The notes under the pieces are model-generated. The model was not told the DNA's origin and did no database searches. It saw only the letters and a program-made list of their open reading frames with translations. From the NCBI RefSeq assembly GCF_001905725.1, contig NZ_LIWB01000010.1, positions 1-64,000 on the forward strand: a stretch of 64,000 nt of DNA, in the 5' to 3' direction. Shown one piece after another: positions 1 to 8,895 of the stretch; the first letter of the stretch is position 1, and each line of letters begins with the position of its first letter. The stretch comes from Streptomyces sp. CB02400 (GTDB lineage: Bacteria; Actinomycetota; Actinomycetes; Streptomycetales; Streptomycetaceae). The position numbers were made by a program, and so were the translations under genes.

Positions 1-26
1 GTCCCCGCTGCCCCTCTCCCCGAACC

Positions 27-62
27 GTGCCGCTGCTCCCGTCCCAACGGGAGCAGCGGCAC
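27..62. terminator. Strong hairpin, probable terminator
   Basis: A perfect inverted repeat with 16-bp arms (27-42 and 47-62) and a 4-nt CCCA loop. There is no T-run, as is common for Streptomyces terminators. It probably ends a gene lying left of the window, since nothing convincing starts between it and position 790. Confidence 0.7.
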
Positions 63-789
63 ATCTGTCGTTGGTGCCCTCATGATCCTGGAGGACCCGC
101 GGACACACCGCTTCCAACGGCGCCTCGACCGCACCTCCGAGCGAACAGCGCGGTGACGCGGCCGTGGTCCGATTCGGCGAGGCCGCGCCCGTGTCCACGC
201 ACACAGGTCGGGCGTGGCCCCGGGGCGCCACCACGGTACGACCAGGGACTTGCCCACGGTCCGCCAAGGGCGCCTGCGGACACCAGCCGTCGCCGACCTG
301 GAAACAGCTCGCCTGCACGGGGCCGCATCGAGGGGTATTTGCCGTTGCTCGGTCGGGGACGGACGAGGCGGTGCGGGCCAGAGGCACGAGGAGGTCAACG
401 AGATCCGGTGGAAGCTACCCGCAAACACCGCATGGCGGTGCCTGCCCGAACGCCACGGGCCACGAAGGACGCTCCGCGAACGCCTCCGTCGCTGATCGAC
501 CGAAAGGGCGGACCGGCTCCGGGCGCACGTTCAGCAGCACTCGGCCGGCGTCGGCGCGGTCGACTGGAGGGTCGGCGGCGAAGCCGTGCGCACACGGACA
601 CCGTGCCGGAGAACGAACCCCACACGCCGACGGGCCGCACCGAAGAACGGTGTGACTGTCGCGGAGCATCATGGCTCCTCCGACCGCCTGCGAGGTGAAC
701 AACGTCCGCTGCGCACCAAGGCGCACACCGCGGGGTTCCACAGGAAACCGCGCGATGTGCGCCCCTGACGCAGCACGAGTGCCGTCCCG
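63..789. other. Intergenic stretch, no gene supported
   Basis: About 730 nt with several long overlapping reading frames on both strands. Their translations are Arg/Pro/Gly-rich, as expected for non-coding high-GC DNA, and none resembles a family I recognise. No copy of the recurrent TGTCACA-N16-GGTC promoter is present. I see no RNA gene. Confidence 0.5.
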
Positions 790-1509
790 TCAGACGGTGC
801 CCCGGGCCGCCTCGTCGATCAGGCGCGCGACGTCCCCGGGACGGGAGACGCTGACCGCGTGGGATGCCGCGACACTGATGACGGCGGCCTCCGCGCGCTC
901 GGCCATGAAGACCTGGGCCTGCGGCGGGATGTTCTGGTCTTCAGTGGCCACGAGAACCCACGATCGGACGTCCCTCCATGCAGGCGTGCCGCTCCCCTCC
1001 GCCAGCGCCGCGTCGGTCACGGGCCGCTGCGTGGCGGCCATGATCTCGGCGGTCTCCGCGGGAACGTCGGCGGCGAACTGCTGGTGGAACTTGCTTTTGT
1101 CGATGTAGAGGTCCGTGACCTGACTCCCGTCGGGCAGCGTGACCGGTACCGGACGGAGCGCCTCGCCGAGGGTGCTGCCGGGGAACTTGCCGGACAGCGT
1201 GATCGCGCTCTCTCCCTCGTCGGGCAGGAAGGCGGCGACGAAGACCAGTGCCCTGACGTTGTCGAGGCCTTTCGCGGCCGTGCTGATGACCGAGCCACCG
1301 TAGGAGTGACCGACGAGGACCACGGGGCCGTCGATCGAGGCCACCAACTGCCTGACGTACTCGGCGTCGTCGGCCAGTCCGCGCAGTGGATTGCTCGCGG
1401 CGATCACCGAGTAGTCGTGGGACTGCAGTTTCCCGACGACGCCGTTCCAACTGGAGGAGTCGGCGAACGCGCCGTGGACGAGAACGATGGTCGGACTCTG
1501 CGGCTTCAT
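790..1509 (-). CDS. Alpha/beta hydrolase (cytoplasmic)
   Basis: A 239-residue single-domain alpha/beta hydrolase of the esterase or haloperoxidase-like type; the substrate cannot be predicted. The oxyanion-hole segment VHGAF lies near residues 11-15. The nucleophile elbow is GHSYGG (67-72, Ser69), and the likely catalytic His is residue 217 in ASHAVSV. The ATG at 1509 is preceded by AAAGG at a normal distance, and there is no signal peptide. It is a close paralogue of the secreted hydrolase at 60999-61862: most of the chain aligns, including SNPLRGL, SGKFPGSTLGE and ADVP. Unlike that paralogue, it has no recurrent ECF-type promoter upstream. It is followed downstream only by the empty region at the left edge. 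Confidence 0.85.
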   Translation of the reverse strand: MKPQSPTIVLVHGAFADSSSWNGVVGKLQSHDYSVIAASNPLRGLADDAEYVRQLVASIDGPVVLVGHSYGGSVISTAAKGLDNVRALVFVAAFLPDEGESAITLSGKFPGSTLGEALRPVPVTLPDGSQVTDLYIDKSKFHQQFAADVPAETAEIMAATQRPVTDAALAEGSGTPAWRDVRSWVLVATEDQNIPPQAQVFMAERAEAAVISVAASHAVSVSRPGDVARLIDEAARGTV

Positions 1510-1687
1510 GACGGATTACCTTTCATTTACTGATGAAACAAACGGTATGGAAAGTGGATCCCATACCGCGGTTCGGCTTCCGGCTTCCGGAATTCCGCGA
1601 ACGGACCGTGAGGTTTTCCGACACGTCTCTGCTCGGCCGGCGTCACGACCCGTTCCGGAACTCCCGGGACTGCGGCTCCGCGAGGGA

Positions 1688-2638
1688 TCAGTCGGTTCCG
1701 AGTGCCTTGCGCAGAACGTGGACGGCCTGCTCGATCGCCGCGGTCGAGGCCTGCGTTCCTCGCACCGGGTTCAGCATCATGAAGTCGTGCAGAGTGGCGT
1801 TGTAGCGGATGCTGGTGGTCGGCACGCCGGCCTCGATCAGCTTCCGGGCGTACGCCTCGCCCTCGTCGCGCAGGACGTCGTTCTCGTCGACCACGACGAA
1901 CGCCGGCGGCAGACCGCGAAGGTCTTCCGTCGTGGCGCGCAGCGGGGACGCGGTGACCTCGGCGCGCTCGGCGGGGTCGGTGGTGTAGGCGTCCCAGAAC
2001 CACTCCATGGCCTTGGCCGTCAGGTGCGGTCCGTGGGCGAAGGTCCGGTAGCTCTCGGTGTCCTGGCCCGCGTCGGTGACCGGGTAGTACAGCGACTGGT
2101 GCAGGAAGGTGACGTCGCCGCGCCGCTTGGCCATGTGCGTGAGCGCGGCGCTCATGTTGCCTCCGACGGAGTCACCCGCGACCGCCAGGCGGGAACCGTC
2201 GAGACCCTCCTCCGTTCCCCGAGTGGTGATCCACTGGGCCGTGGCGTACGCCTGCTCGATGGCGACGGGGTACTTCGCCTCCGGGGAGCGGTCGTACTCG
2301 ACGAAGACGAGAGCCGCCCCGGCTCCGACGGCCAGTTCGCGCACCAGGCGGTCATGGGTGCCGGCGTTACCGAGAATCCAGCCGCCGCCGTGGACGTAAA
2401 GGATCACCGGGAGAACACCGGTACTGCCCACGGGCTTGACGATGCGGACCCGCACGTCTCCGGCCCGAGCGGGCACAGTGATCCACTTCTCGTCCACGTC
2501 GAGCTTCTCGACGGGTTCCGCCTGCACGTCGTCGAGGAGCTTTCGGGCGCCCTCGACTCCGAGCTCGTACAGCAGCGGCGGCTTGGCGGTCGCATCGGCG
2601 AAATCCTGCGCGGCGGGTTCGAGAATGAAGTCGCTCAT
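1688..2638 (-). CDS. Alpha/beta hydrolase, HSL/acetyl-esterase family
   Basis: A 316-residue esterase or lipase of the hormone-sensitive-lipase group (alpha/beta hydrolase fold-3). The diagnostic oxyanion motif HGGGWILG sits at residues 83-90 and the nucleophile motif GDSVGG at 155-160 (Ser157). A DEND motif and ATLHDF near the C-terminus supply the probable acid and His. The family hydrolyses short acyl esters and is usually cytoplasmic. The start ATG at 2638 has a GGAAGGA ribosome binding site. An ECF-type promoter (2709 to 2683, minus strand) places the -10 box 44 nt before the start, so it belongs to the recurrent regulon. It is divergent from the 6-phosphogluconate-dehydrogenase-like gene at 3062, which has its own copy of the promoter. 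Confidence 0.88.
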   Translation of the reverse strand: MSDFILEPAAQDFADATAKPPLLYELGVEGARKLLDDVQAEPVEKLDVDEKWITVPARAGDVRVRIVKPVGSTGVLPVILYVHGGGWILGNAGTHDRLVRELAVGAGAALVFVEYDRSPEAKYPVAIEQAYATAQWITTRGTEEGLDGSRLAVAGDSVGGNMSAALTHMAKRRGDVTFLHQSLYYPVTDAGQDTESYRTFAHGPHLTAKAMEWFWDAYTTDPAERAEVTASPLRATTEDLRGLPPAFVVVDENDVLRDEGEAYARKLIEAGVPTTSIRYNATLHDFMMLNPVRGTQASTAAIEQAVHVLRKALGTD

Positions 2639-2682
2639 GCTGGTCCTTCCGGGAGATGGAATCAGAAGATTTCACCTCATGA

Positions 2683-2709
2683 GACCGAGCCGGGAGTCGG
2701 AGTGTGACG
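2683..2709 (-). promoter_or_regulatory. ECF41-like promoter for the HSL-type esterase
   Basis: Read on the minus strand: CGTCACA (2709-2703), 16 nt, GGTC (2686-2683). The -10 box lies 44 nt before the ATG at 2638. Confidence 0.7.
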
Positions 2710-2971
2710 CACCGAGCGAAGTGCCGGCGAAGAACTCGAGGCAGCGGCTATTCGAGGGATCGCTGCGGTCTTTGTGTCACTCGGCGCACGATCCCGGGCG
2801 GGACGCGGGCACGACGGACGTCGTCGCGTCCGGTGGCCCCGCTCCGGACAGCGCCTTCGAGGCCCGTCGCCTTGCCTGTGCCCGGCTCGTGCGCAGGTCA
2901 CCGTCGCTACGGAGATACACGTCGTGAGGGCTGCTGCGGCCCGCCCGGTGTCCGGGACGACCGCGGGTCTC

Positions 2972-2998
2972 TGTCACACCCAGCCGTGCCGGCTGGTC
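2972..2998 (+). promoter_or_regulatory. ECF41-like promoter for the 6PGDH-like gene
   Basis: TGTCACA (2972-2978), 16 nt, GGTC (2995-2998). It lies 63 nt before the ATG at 3062 and argues against any longer upstream start for that gene. Confidence 0.75.
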
Positions 2999-3061
2999 TC
3001 TGTTGTGCCACCACGACTCGGCCACGGACCTCTCCACCAGCTCGCACCCAGGACGGACAGC

Positions 3062-4501
3062 ATGGAAGCAACCGCACACATTGCCGTCGTCGGACTCGGT
3101 GTGATGGGACGCAATCTGGCCCGCAATTTCGCTCGCCATGGCTATGACGTCGCAGTTCATGACCGCATACCGTCTCGTACGCACGCTCTGATCAAGGAGT
3201 TCGGTCATGAGGGAACCTTCGTCCCCGCGGAGAACCCCGAGCAACTCGTGGCGCGGCTCCGGTCTCCTCGCCGCTTGATGATCATGGAGCAGGAGAGGGA
3301 TGCCACCGACGCCGTGACAGACCGGTTCACTCCGCTCCTCGCGCCCGGAGACATCGTCGTCGACGGCAGCCGTGCGCACTTCGCGGACACTCGGCGTCGC
3401 GAGGCCGCCTCGCGTGAACGTGGTGTCCACTTCGTCGGAGTCGGCATATCGGGCGGCGCGGACGGGGTTCTGCACGGTCCGTCCATCACGGTCGGCGGTT
3501 CGGAGAAGGCCTACGCGGTTCTCGGACCGATGCTCGAGACCATCAGTGCGCGATTCGACGGCAAAGCGTGCTGCGCCCACGTCGGTGGCGACGGCGCAGG
3601 GCACTACGTGAAAATGGTCCATGACGGCATTGCGCGTACTGACAGCCAGTTCCTCGCCGAAGCGTACGACATGCTGCGCAAGACGGCCGGTTGTTCTCCG
3701 GGGGACATCGCGGCGATCTTCCGCACCTACGCCAGTGGGCGGCTCAACTCCGACCTGCTCGGCATCACCGCCGAGGTACTGGACCACGTCGACGCCCGCA
3801 CCGGTTCCCCGTTCGTCGATGTCGTAGCCGATACCGCGGACCGCTCGGGAACCGGCCACCGGACCGTTCGGACCGCCCTGGATCTCGCCTCGCCGGCCAC
3901 CGTCCTCGCTCAGACCGTCTTCGCCCACTCGTCCTCGGGGCACCTGAGACTGCGCTCCGCCTACCGGGGTCTGCCCGGTGGTGACACCGGGCAACTCGGT
4001 CCCGCAGAGGCCGAGCGCTTCTGCGCGCGTGTCGAGCACGCCCTGTACGCCTCCAGGATCATCGCCTACGACCAGGCCTGGACGATGGTCCAGGATGCCG
4101 CAGCGCAGTACGGCTGGAAGATCGATCTCGCCGCGATCGCGCATGCCTGGCGTACCGACGGCATCATGCGGTCCGCCCTTCTCGACCGCATGCGCGAGGC
4201 CTACACGGTCAACCCGTACCTGAACAGTCTGCTCGCCGATCCGTTCTTCGCCGAGGAGATCGCCCAAGCCCAAGTACCTTGGCGGGAAACGATCGCGTCC
4301 GCCACCCGTCGAGGAATTCCCGTTCCTGCCATGGCCGCGGCGCTGGCGTCCTACGACACCCTGCGCGCCCCTCGCCTCCCCACAGCCCTGGTCCAGGGAC
4401 AGCGTGACCACTTCGGCGCACACGCCTATCACCGGATCGATCTACCCGGCACCTATCACACTGACTGGTCGAATCCGGAGCGACCCGAAGCACACGTGTG
4501 A
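3062..4501 (+). CDS. Divergent 6-phosphogluconate dehydrogenase paralogue
   Basis: 479 residues, the normal length for long-form 6-phosphogluconate dehydrogenase. The dinucleotide fold GLGVMG is at 11-16, and the C-terminal substrate motif QRDHFGAH is kept. The start at 3062 is chosen because it lies downstream of the ECF-type promoter and aligns with the paralogue at 50066. Key active-site positions differ from that paralogue and from the family. DGGN becomes DGSR (101-104), SGGEEG becomes SGGADG (130-135), and KMVHNGIEY becomes KMVHDGIAR (184-192). Lys184 and His187 remain, but the Asn, the Glu that acts as general acid, and the Tyr are lost. I therefore infer that it does not decarboxylate 6-phosphogluconate efficiently and may use another substrate or act in regulation. 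It is not a broken gene, because the frame is intact throughout. Confidence 0.85.
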   Translation: MEATAHIAVVGLGVMGRNLARNFARHGYDVAVHDRIPSRTHALIKEFGHEGTFVPAENPEQLVARLRSPRRLMIMEQERDATDAVTDRFTPLLAPGDIVVDGSRAHFADTRRREAASRERGVHFVGVGISGGADGVLHGPSITVGGSEKAYAVLGPMLETISARFDGKACCAHVGGDGAGHYVKMVHDGIARTDSQFLAEAYDMLRKTAGCSPGDIAAIFRTYASGRLNSDLLGITAEVLDHVDARTGSPFVDVVADTADRSGTGHRTVRTALDLASPATVLAQTVFAHSSSGHLRLRSAYRGLPGGDTGQLGPAEAERFCARVEHALYASRIIAYDQAWTMVQDAAAQYGWKIDLAAIAHAWRTDGIMRSALLDRMREAYTVNPYLNSLLADPFFAEEIAQAQVPWRETIASATRRGIPVPAMAAALASYDTLRAPRLPTALVQGQRDHFGAHAYHRIDLPGTYHTDWSNPERPEAHV

Positions 4502-4601
4502 CCGCCCCCGTAACGTCACCTCGGAGATCCTCGGACCCTGCGGGTACGGCGCTTCGGGTGACAGATGAGGCGGTTCGAAGCCAGATCGAAGGAGTCCCGC
4601 A

Positions 4602-5060
4602 ATGAACAGCGACTACAGAAACGTGCAATCACCGCACACGGGTTCACAGAACCTTTTCCTCACTCTGCACCGAATGCTGGGCGGCCTGGTGTGGGAAGAC
4701 GTCCGGGCCGAATTCCGGTACGATCCGGACTCTCCTCTGCTCGTCGGTCTCACTTTCCTCGTGACGCATGGCCCTCAGGTGACCTGGTACGTGGGCCGGG
4801 ACGTCCTGCACCAGGGTCTCCGCACCGTGAGCGGCACCGGCGACGTCCAGGTCTGGCCGACGTACGTCGGTGAACAGACGACGGTCTGGATGCAGCTCAC
4901 TTCGGAGGAGGCCACGGTCCTCTTCGAGATGTCTGCCCGGCCGTTGGAGGAGTGGCTCGACCACACGTATCGAATCGTTCCGGCCGGCTCGGAGATGGCC
5001 AGGTGCGACCTGGACGGTTTCCTTGCGGGGATCCTCGGCCCGGACGCGGCACGTGAATGA
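4602..5060 (+). CDS. SsgA-like sporulation/cell-division protein (SALP)
   Basis: 152 residues with the profile of the SsgA-like family, which is confined to morphologically complex actinomycetes. Recognisable features are the RYDPDSPLLVGLTF strand, VTWYVGRDVL, the GDVQVWP segment, and the C-terminal block with ARPLEEWLDHTY and VPAGSE. SALPs help localise septum and cell-wall machinery during sporulation. The ATG at 4602 follows an AAGGAGTCCCGCA leader with a good ribosome binding site. It lies 100 nt downstream of the 6PGDH-like gene and could be cotranscribed from the promoter at 2972. No promoter of the recurrent type lies directly in front of it. Its place among redox genes is unexplained. 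Confidence 0.85.
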   Translation: MNSDYRNVQSPHTGSQNLFLTLHRMLGGLVWEDVRAEFRYDPDSPLLVGLTFLVTHGPQVTWYVGRDVLHQGLRTVSGTGDVQVWPTYVGEQTTVWMQLTSEEATVLFEMSARPLEEWLDHTYRIVPAGSEMARCDLDGFLAGILGPDAARE

Positions 5061-5175
5061 CGCGGGACGGCCGGGCATGTCCGGCGCCATCGGTCCGGGC
5101 CCACGGACTTCGTGTCAAGACTTGGTGGTCCATCTGTCCCCGCGTGTCACCCTCCAGGCACTCGTAGCATGGTGA

Positions 5176-6099
5176 GTGACACAGCCAGAAGGGACCGCTC
5201 CATTGCACGCCGGCGCCCCTCGCGACCCGCTCGCTCAAGCAACGCGGGACTTCGTCTCCGCGCGTCCGCGGCTCTTCGGCGTCGCCTACCGCATCCTGGG
5301 CAGCGCGGCCGAGGCGGAGGACGTCGTACAGGAGACCTGGCTGCGGTGGCAGAGCACCGACCGGACAAAGGTGCAGGAGCCGACTGCCTTCCTCGCCACG
5401 GTGACTACGCGACTGGCGATCAACCTCGCCCAGTCCGCACGCGTGCGCCGGGAGACCTATGTCGGACCATGGCTTCCCGAGCCGGTCGACACCCGGCAGG
5501 ATCCACAGCTGGGAGCGGAGCGTGCGGAGGCCCTGGAGACGGCGGTGCTGCTGCTTCTGGAGAAGTTGAACCCCGTGGAGCGCGCCGCTTACGTGCTGAG
5601 GGAAGCCTTCGACTACCCCTACGGACTGGTCGCCGGAATGCTGGAGACGAGCGAGGCGAACGCCCGTCAGCTGGTGAGCCGGGCGCGCAAGCACCTGGCC
5701 ACCGAGCGCAGGGAGCGGGTCAGCCCGGCTGCCCACCGGCGCCTGCTGGAAGTGTTCCTGTCCGCAGCGCAGACGGGTGACCTCTCGACGCTGGAGGAGG
5801 TGCTGACCGCAGATGTCGTCAGCTACACCGACGGAGGCGGAATCCGCGGCGCCTCCCGGATTCCGGTCGTCGGACGTACCCATGTCACCCGGTACCTCGC
5901 AGCCTTCGCGCCTCGTTTCTGGCCGTCGACGGATGTGCGGTGGGTCGAGGCCAATGGCCGGCCGGCGGTGCTCGTCTCGTCGGAGGGGAACGCCGTGACC
6001 CTGCTGTCGGTCGATGTCTCGACGGAGGGCATCGACCGGATCATGTGGGTGATGAATCCGGAGAAGCTGTCTCCCTATGTCGCGGCCCTCGGCACCTGA
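5176..6099 (+). CDS. ECF41/SigJ-type sigma factor, full length with SnoaL-like domain
   Basis: 307 residues. Region 2 starts with RPRLFGVAYRILGSAAEAEDVV (30-51), followed by QETWLRWQ, and region 4 spans about 126-175 (ERAAYVLREAF to VSRARKHL). The linker contains YVGPWLPEP, typical of ECF41. The C-terminal extension (about 190-307) is SnoaL/NTF2-like and carries both ECF41 signatures: DGGG (219-222) and NPEKL (294-298). In this group the extension replaces an anti-sigma factor and tunes activity in cis. The start is a GTG at 5176. No clean copy of the regulon promoter precedes it; TGTCAAG at 5113 with TGTC after 15 nt is a weak candidate. It is a plausible reader of the recurrent promoter, being the most ECF41-like sigma here. 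Confidence 0.88.
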   Translation: MTQPEGTAPLHAGAPRDPLAQATRDFVSARPRLFGVAYRILGSAAEAEDVVQETWLRWQSTDRTKVQEPTAFLATVTTRLAINLAQSARVRRETYVGPWLPEPVDTRQDPQLGAERAEALETAVLLLLEKLNPVERAAYVLREAFDYPYGLVAGMLETSEANARQLVSRARKHLATERRERVSPAAHRRLLEVFLSAAQTGDLSTLEEVLTADVVSYTDGGGIRGASRIPVVGRTHVTRYLAAFAPRFWPSTDVRWVEANGRPAVLVSSEGNAVTLLSVDVSTEGIDRIMWVMNPEKLSPYVAALGT

Positions 6100-6310
6100 C
6101 CCACTGCTGAGTGTTCTCTTCCGCCGGCAGGGGCGGCAGGGGCCCGGGAGTCGGGGCCACCTGCTGAGCACCGATCCGGTAGTGAAGTGGCCTGGCGTGG
6201 GAGGGCAGACCACCATCACGCTCGTCTCCCGAACGCTCGGGTGCGTGACGGCCGCCTCTGAACGCTGCGTGCGACGACCGCTCTTCCTGGGCCGGTGGCG
6301 CGGCGGTTGA

Positions 6311-6694
6311 TCAGAAGGGGAACCACAGGTCGGCGTCGGCGGCCTCCTCCTTGCGGGCCGTGAAGACGGAGATCCGCTTCTTGGGGTGGCTCTGCGGAGG
6401 CAGTGCGACGACCAGGGGGTGGTCACCGCGGGGGGCGCCCGCGGGTCCTTCCTGGGAGGAGGGCTCGAAGTACTCCGCGTTGACGGACACGTAGTGTGCC
6501 CAGGGCTGGGGGAGGTCCTCCTCGAAGAAGATGGCCTCCACGGGGCAGACGGGTTCGCAGGCGTGGCAGTCGACGCACTCCGAGGGATTGATGTAAAGCG
6601 TTCGCTTGCCCTCGTAGATGCAGTCCACCGGGCATTCGGCCACACAGGCCCGGTCCTTGACGTCGACGCAGGGTTCCGCGATGACGTACGCCAT
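6311..6694 (-). CDS. 7Fe-type ferredoxin (FdxA-like) with long C-terminal tail
   Basis: 127 residues. Two cysteine clusters are visible: CVDVKDRACVAECPVDCIYEG near the N-terminus and CVDCHACEPVCPVEAIF after it. This is the pattern of actinobacterial 3Fe-4S/4Fe-4S ferredoxins, which are low-potential one-electron carriers. The start ATG at 6694 has an excellent ribosome binding site, AAGGAGGAGAG. About 50 residues follow the usual end of the fold (SSQEGPAGAPRGDH to DLWFPF), rich in Pro and charged residues; I cannot assign this tail a role. The ECF-type promoter at 6786-6760 is 65 nt upstream. It is divergent from the flavoprotein at 6900, which has its own promoter copy, so ferredoxin and flavoprotein may be redox partners. 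Confidence 0.9.
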   Translation of the reverse strand: MAYVIAEPCVDVKDRACVAECPVDCIYEGKRTLYINPSECVDCHACEPVCPVEAIFFEEDLPQPWAHYVSVNAEYFEPSSQEGPAGAPRGDHPLVVALPPQSHPKKRISVFTARKEEAADADLWFPF

Positions 6695-6759
6695 TCTCTC
6701 CTCCTTGGCCGTCGTGGAAGACGTCACCGATTCTCGAGAGCGATCCGGTTCCTCCCTAT

Positions 6760-6786
6760 GACCGGGCCGAGCGCGAGATTGTGACG
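6760..6786 (-). promoter_or_regulatory. ECF41-like promoter for the ferredoxin
   Basis: Minus strand: CGTCACA (6786-6780), 16 nt, GGTC (6763-6760). It is back to back with the + strand promoter at 6837, leaving only 50 nt between the two -35 boxes. Confidence 0.72.
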
Positions 6787-6836
6787 TTCCGCGGCCGGTG
6801 ACCGTTCAGCGACGATGCGCGTGCCGCTCGTGTGCG

Positions 6837-6863
6837 TGTCACAAAACGCTGTGTGGCCTGGTC
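6837..6863 (+). promoter_or_regulatory. ECF41-like promoter for the flavoprotein
   Basis: TGTCACA (6837-6843), 16 nt, GGTC (6860-6863). The -10 box ends 36 nt before the GTG start at 6900, ruling out the in-frame GTG at 6798. Confidence 0.75.
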
Positions 6864-6899
6864 GTAATCGGTGTACACCCCACAACGATCGGAGCAGTC

Positions 6900-8630
6900 G
6901 TGGTTGCAACCGAACAACGTCTTTCCACCATGGTGCTGGTGATCGGTACCGGCGGCGCCGGCCTACGGGCGGCGATCGAGCTGGCCGAGGCGGGCGTCGA
7001 CGTCCTCGCCGTCGGCAAACGCCCCAAGGAGGACACCCACACCTCTCTGGCCGCCGGCGGGATCAACGCGGCTCTGGCCACGATGGACCCCGAGGACAGC
7101 TGGCAGCAGCACGCCGCCGACACCCTCAAGGAGAGCTACCTCCTCGGCGACCCTCGCACGACCGAGATCGTCACCCAGGGAGCCGCCCGGGGAATCGACG
7201 ACCTGGAGCGCTACGGCATGGACTTCGCCCGAGAGGAGGACGGCCGCATCTCGCAGCGCTTCTTCGGCGCCCACAAGTTCCGCCGCACCGCCTTCACCGG
7301 CGACTACACAGGCCTGGAAATCCAGCGCACCCTCATCCGGCGGGCGAGCCAACTGAACATACCCGTGCTGGACAGCGTCTACATCACCCGCCTGCTGGTC
7401 CAGGACGGCGCCGTCTTCGGTGCTTATGGCTTCGACCTCGCCAACGGCACCCGCCACCTGATCCACGCCGACGCCGTCATCCTCGCGGCGGGCGGCCACA
7501 CCCGCATCTGGCGGCGTACCTCTTCCCGACGTGACGAGAACACCGGCGACTCGTTCCGTCTGGCCGCGGAGGCCGGGGCCCGCCTGCGCGACCCCGAACT
7601 CGTGCAGTTCCATCCCTCTGGCATCATCGAGCCGGAGAACGCCGCCGGCACTCTCGTCAGCGAAGCCGCCCGCGGTGAGGGCGGCATCCTGCGCAACGCC
7701 CTCGGCGAGCGCTACATGAACCGCTACGACCCGCAGCGTATGGAACTCTCGACCCGCGACCGTGTCGCCCTGGCCTCCTACACCGAGATCAAGGAAGGTC
7801 GCGGCACCCCCAACGGCGGTGTCTGGCTGGACGTTTCGCACCTGCTCCGCCAGACCATCATGAGTCGCCTCCCCCGTGTCTACCAGACTCTCCTCGATCT
7901 GCAGATGCTCGACATCACTCGTGAGCCGATCGAGGTCGCCCCCACTGCCCATTACTCCATGGGCGGTGTCTGGGTCCGCCCCGAGGACCACAGCACGGAC
8001 GTGCGCGGCCTCTACGCCATCGGCGAAGCAGCCAGCGGACTGCACGGAGCCAACCGTCTCGGCGGTAACAGCCTTATCGAACTACTCGTCTACGGTCGGA
8101 TCACCGCACAGGCTGCCGCCGCCTACTCCGACTCGCTCACTGCCCAGCCCCGCTCCGCGGCCGCGGTGGCCCAGGCCCGCGCCGAGATCGACGACCTGCT
8201 CGCCGCCGACGGGCCCGAGAACGTACGCGCTCTTCAGCGCGCCATTCGTGACACCATGACCGAACACGCCGGCGTCGTGCGCGATGAAGCGGGTCTGCGC
8301 ACCGGGCTGGAGGAACTCAGCACCATCGAGAAGCGTATGGAGAACATCGGGGTCCACCCCGACATCGCCGGCTACCAGGACCTCGCGCACGCCTTCGACC
8401 TCAAGTCATCGGCACTCGCCGCCCGCGCCACCCTCGAAGCGGCACTCGAACGCCGCGAGACCCGCGGTTGTCACAACCGTAGCGACTACCCCGACACGGA
8501 TCCCGCTCTGCGGGTCAACCTCGTCTGGTCCCCCACCACTGGCATCTCCCGCGAGAGCATCCCTCCCATCCCGGACGAGATCGCCGCCCTCATGGAGAAC
8601 GTGTCCACCGAGGGCAAACTCGTCGAATAG
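6900..8630 (+). CDS. FAD-dependent fumarate reductase/succinate dehydrogenase-type flavoprotein
   Basis: 576 residues from a GTG at 6900 preceded by GGAG. The Rossmann motif VIGTGGAGLRAA lies near the N-terminus. The SdhA/FrdA/NadB signature follows: SLAAGGINAAL, HTRIWRRTSSRRDENTGD, QFHPSGI, EAARGEGG, PTAHYSMGGV and the FAD-binding LYAIGEAASGLHGANRLGGNSL region. The C-terminal helical domain is complete. No iron-sulphur or membrane-anchor subunit is adjacent, so a full respiratory complex is not encoded here. The divergent ferredoxin could be the electron partner. L-aspartate oxidase is an alternative, but the length and the C-terminal NLVWSPTTG tail fit FrdA/SdhA better. Expressed from the ECF-type promoter at 6837. 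Confidence 0.85.
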   Translation: MVATEQRLSTMVLVIGTGGAGLRAAIELAEAGVDVLAVGKRPKEDTHTSLAAGGINAALATMDPEDSWQQHAADTLKESYLLGDPRTTEIVTQGAARGIDDLERYGMDFAREEDGRISQRFFGAHKFRRTAFTGDYTGLEIQRTLIRRASQLNIPVLDSVYITRLLVQDGAVFGAYGFDLANGTRHLIHADAVILAAGGHTRIWRRTSSRRDENTGDSFRLAAEAGARLRDPELVQFHPSGIIEPENAAGTLVSEAARGEGGILRNALGERYMNRYDPQRMELSTRDRVALASYTEIKEGRGTPNGGVWLDVSHLLRQTIMSRLPRVYQTLLDLQMLDITREPIEVAPTAHYSMGGVWVRPEDHSTDVRGLYAIGEAASGLHGANRLGGNSLIELLVYGRITAQAAAAYSDSLTAQPRSAAAVAQARAEIDDLLAADGPENVRALQRAIRDTMTEHAGVVRDEAGLRTGLEELSTIEKRMENIGVHPDIAGYQDLAHAFDLKSSALAARATLEAALERRETRGCHNRSDYPDTDPALRVNLVWSPTTGISRESIPPIPDEIAALMENVSTEGKLVE

Positions 8631-8895
8631 CCGGGTGCCAGTCGCCTTCGCGACGCTGCGCGAGACACGAGGCGGCGCGCCGACCGGCGAGGGTCCGGTC
8701 AAGGGGATGGCCACTGCGTACGCACTGCCGTCCGGGCCGGACGCGCGTCGGGTCCGCTCCGCCAACCGGCTCGCGCAGCGGTTGCAGACCGGGCGAGCGT
8801 CCGAGGAGGACGTGCTTCTTCGACTCCGCAGCTCCCCTCCCGATGACCTTCCGCTCACATGGCCCCAACGTGCCGCAATCACGGGTGAGGATCAC

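Noticed and set aside
27..698. Long open frame at the left edge
   Set aside because: Arg/Pro-rich translation, starts inside a terminator hairpin, and has no ribosome binding site or homology.
2777..4432. Long open frame antisense to the 6PGDH-like gene
   Set aside because: A shadow of a real high-GC gene; the translation resembles no protein and the sense strand is clearly coding.
5113..5138. TGTCAAG with TGTC 15 nt later, upstream of ECF 5176
   Set aside because: Both the -35 sequence and the spacing differ from the 23 accepted sites; left as a weak possibility only.
8469..8495. TGTCACA inside the flavoprotein gene
   Set aside because: After 16 nt the sequence is CGAC, not GGTC/TGTC, and no gene start follows. 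The same holds for TGTCACA/G at 16020, 17494 and 18192 inside aceE and the E2 gene.
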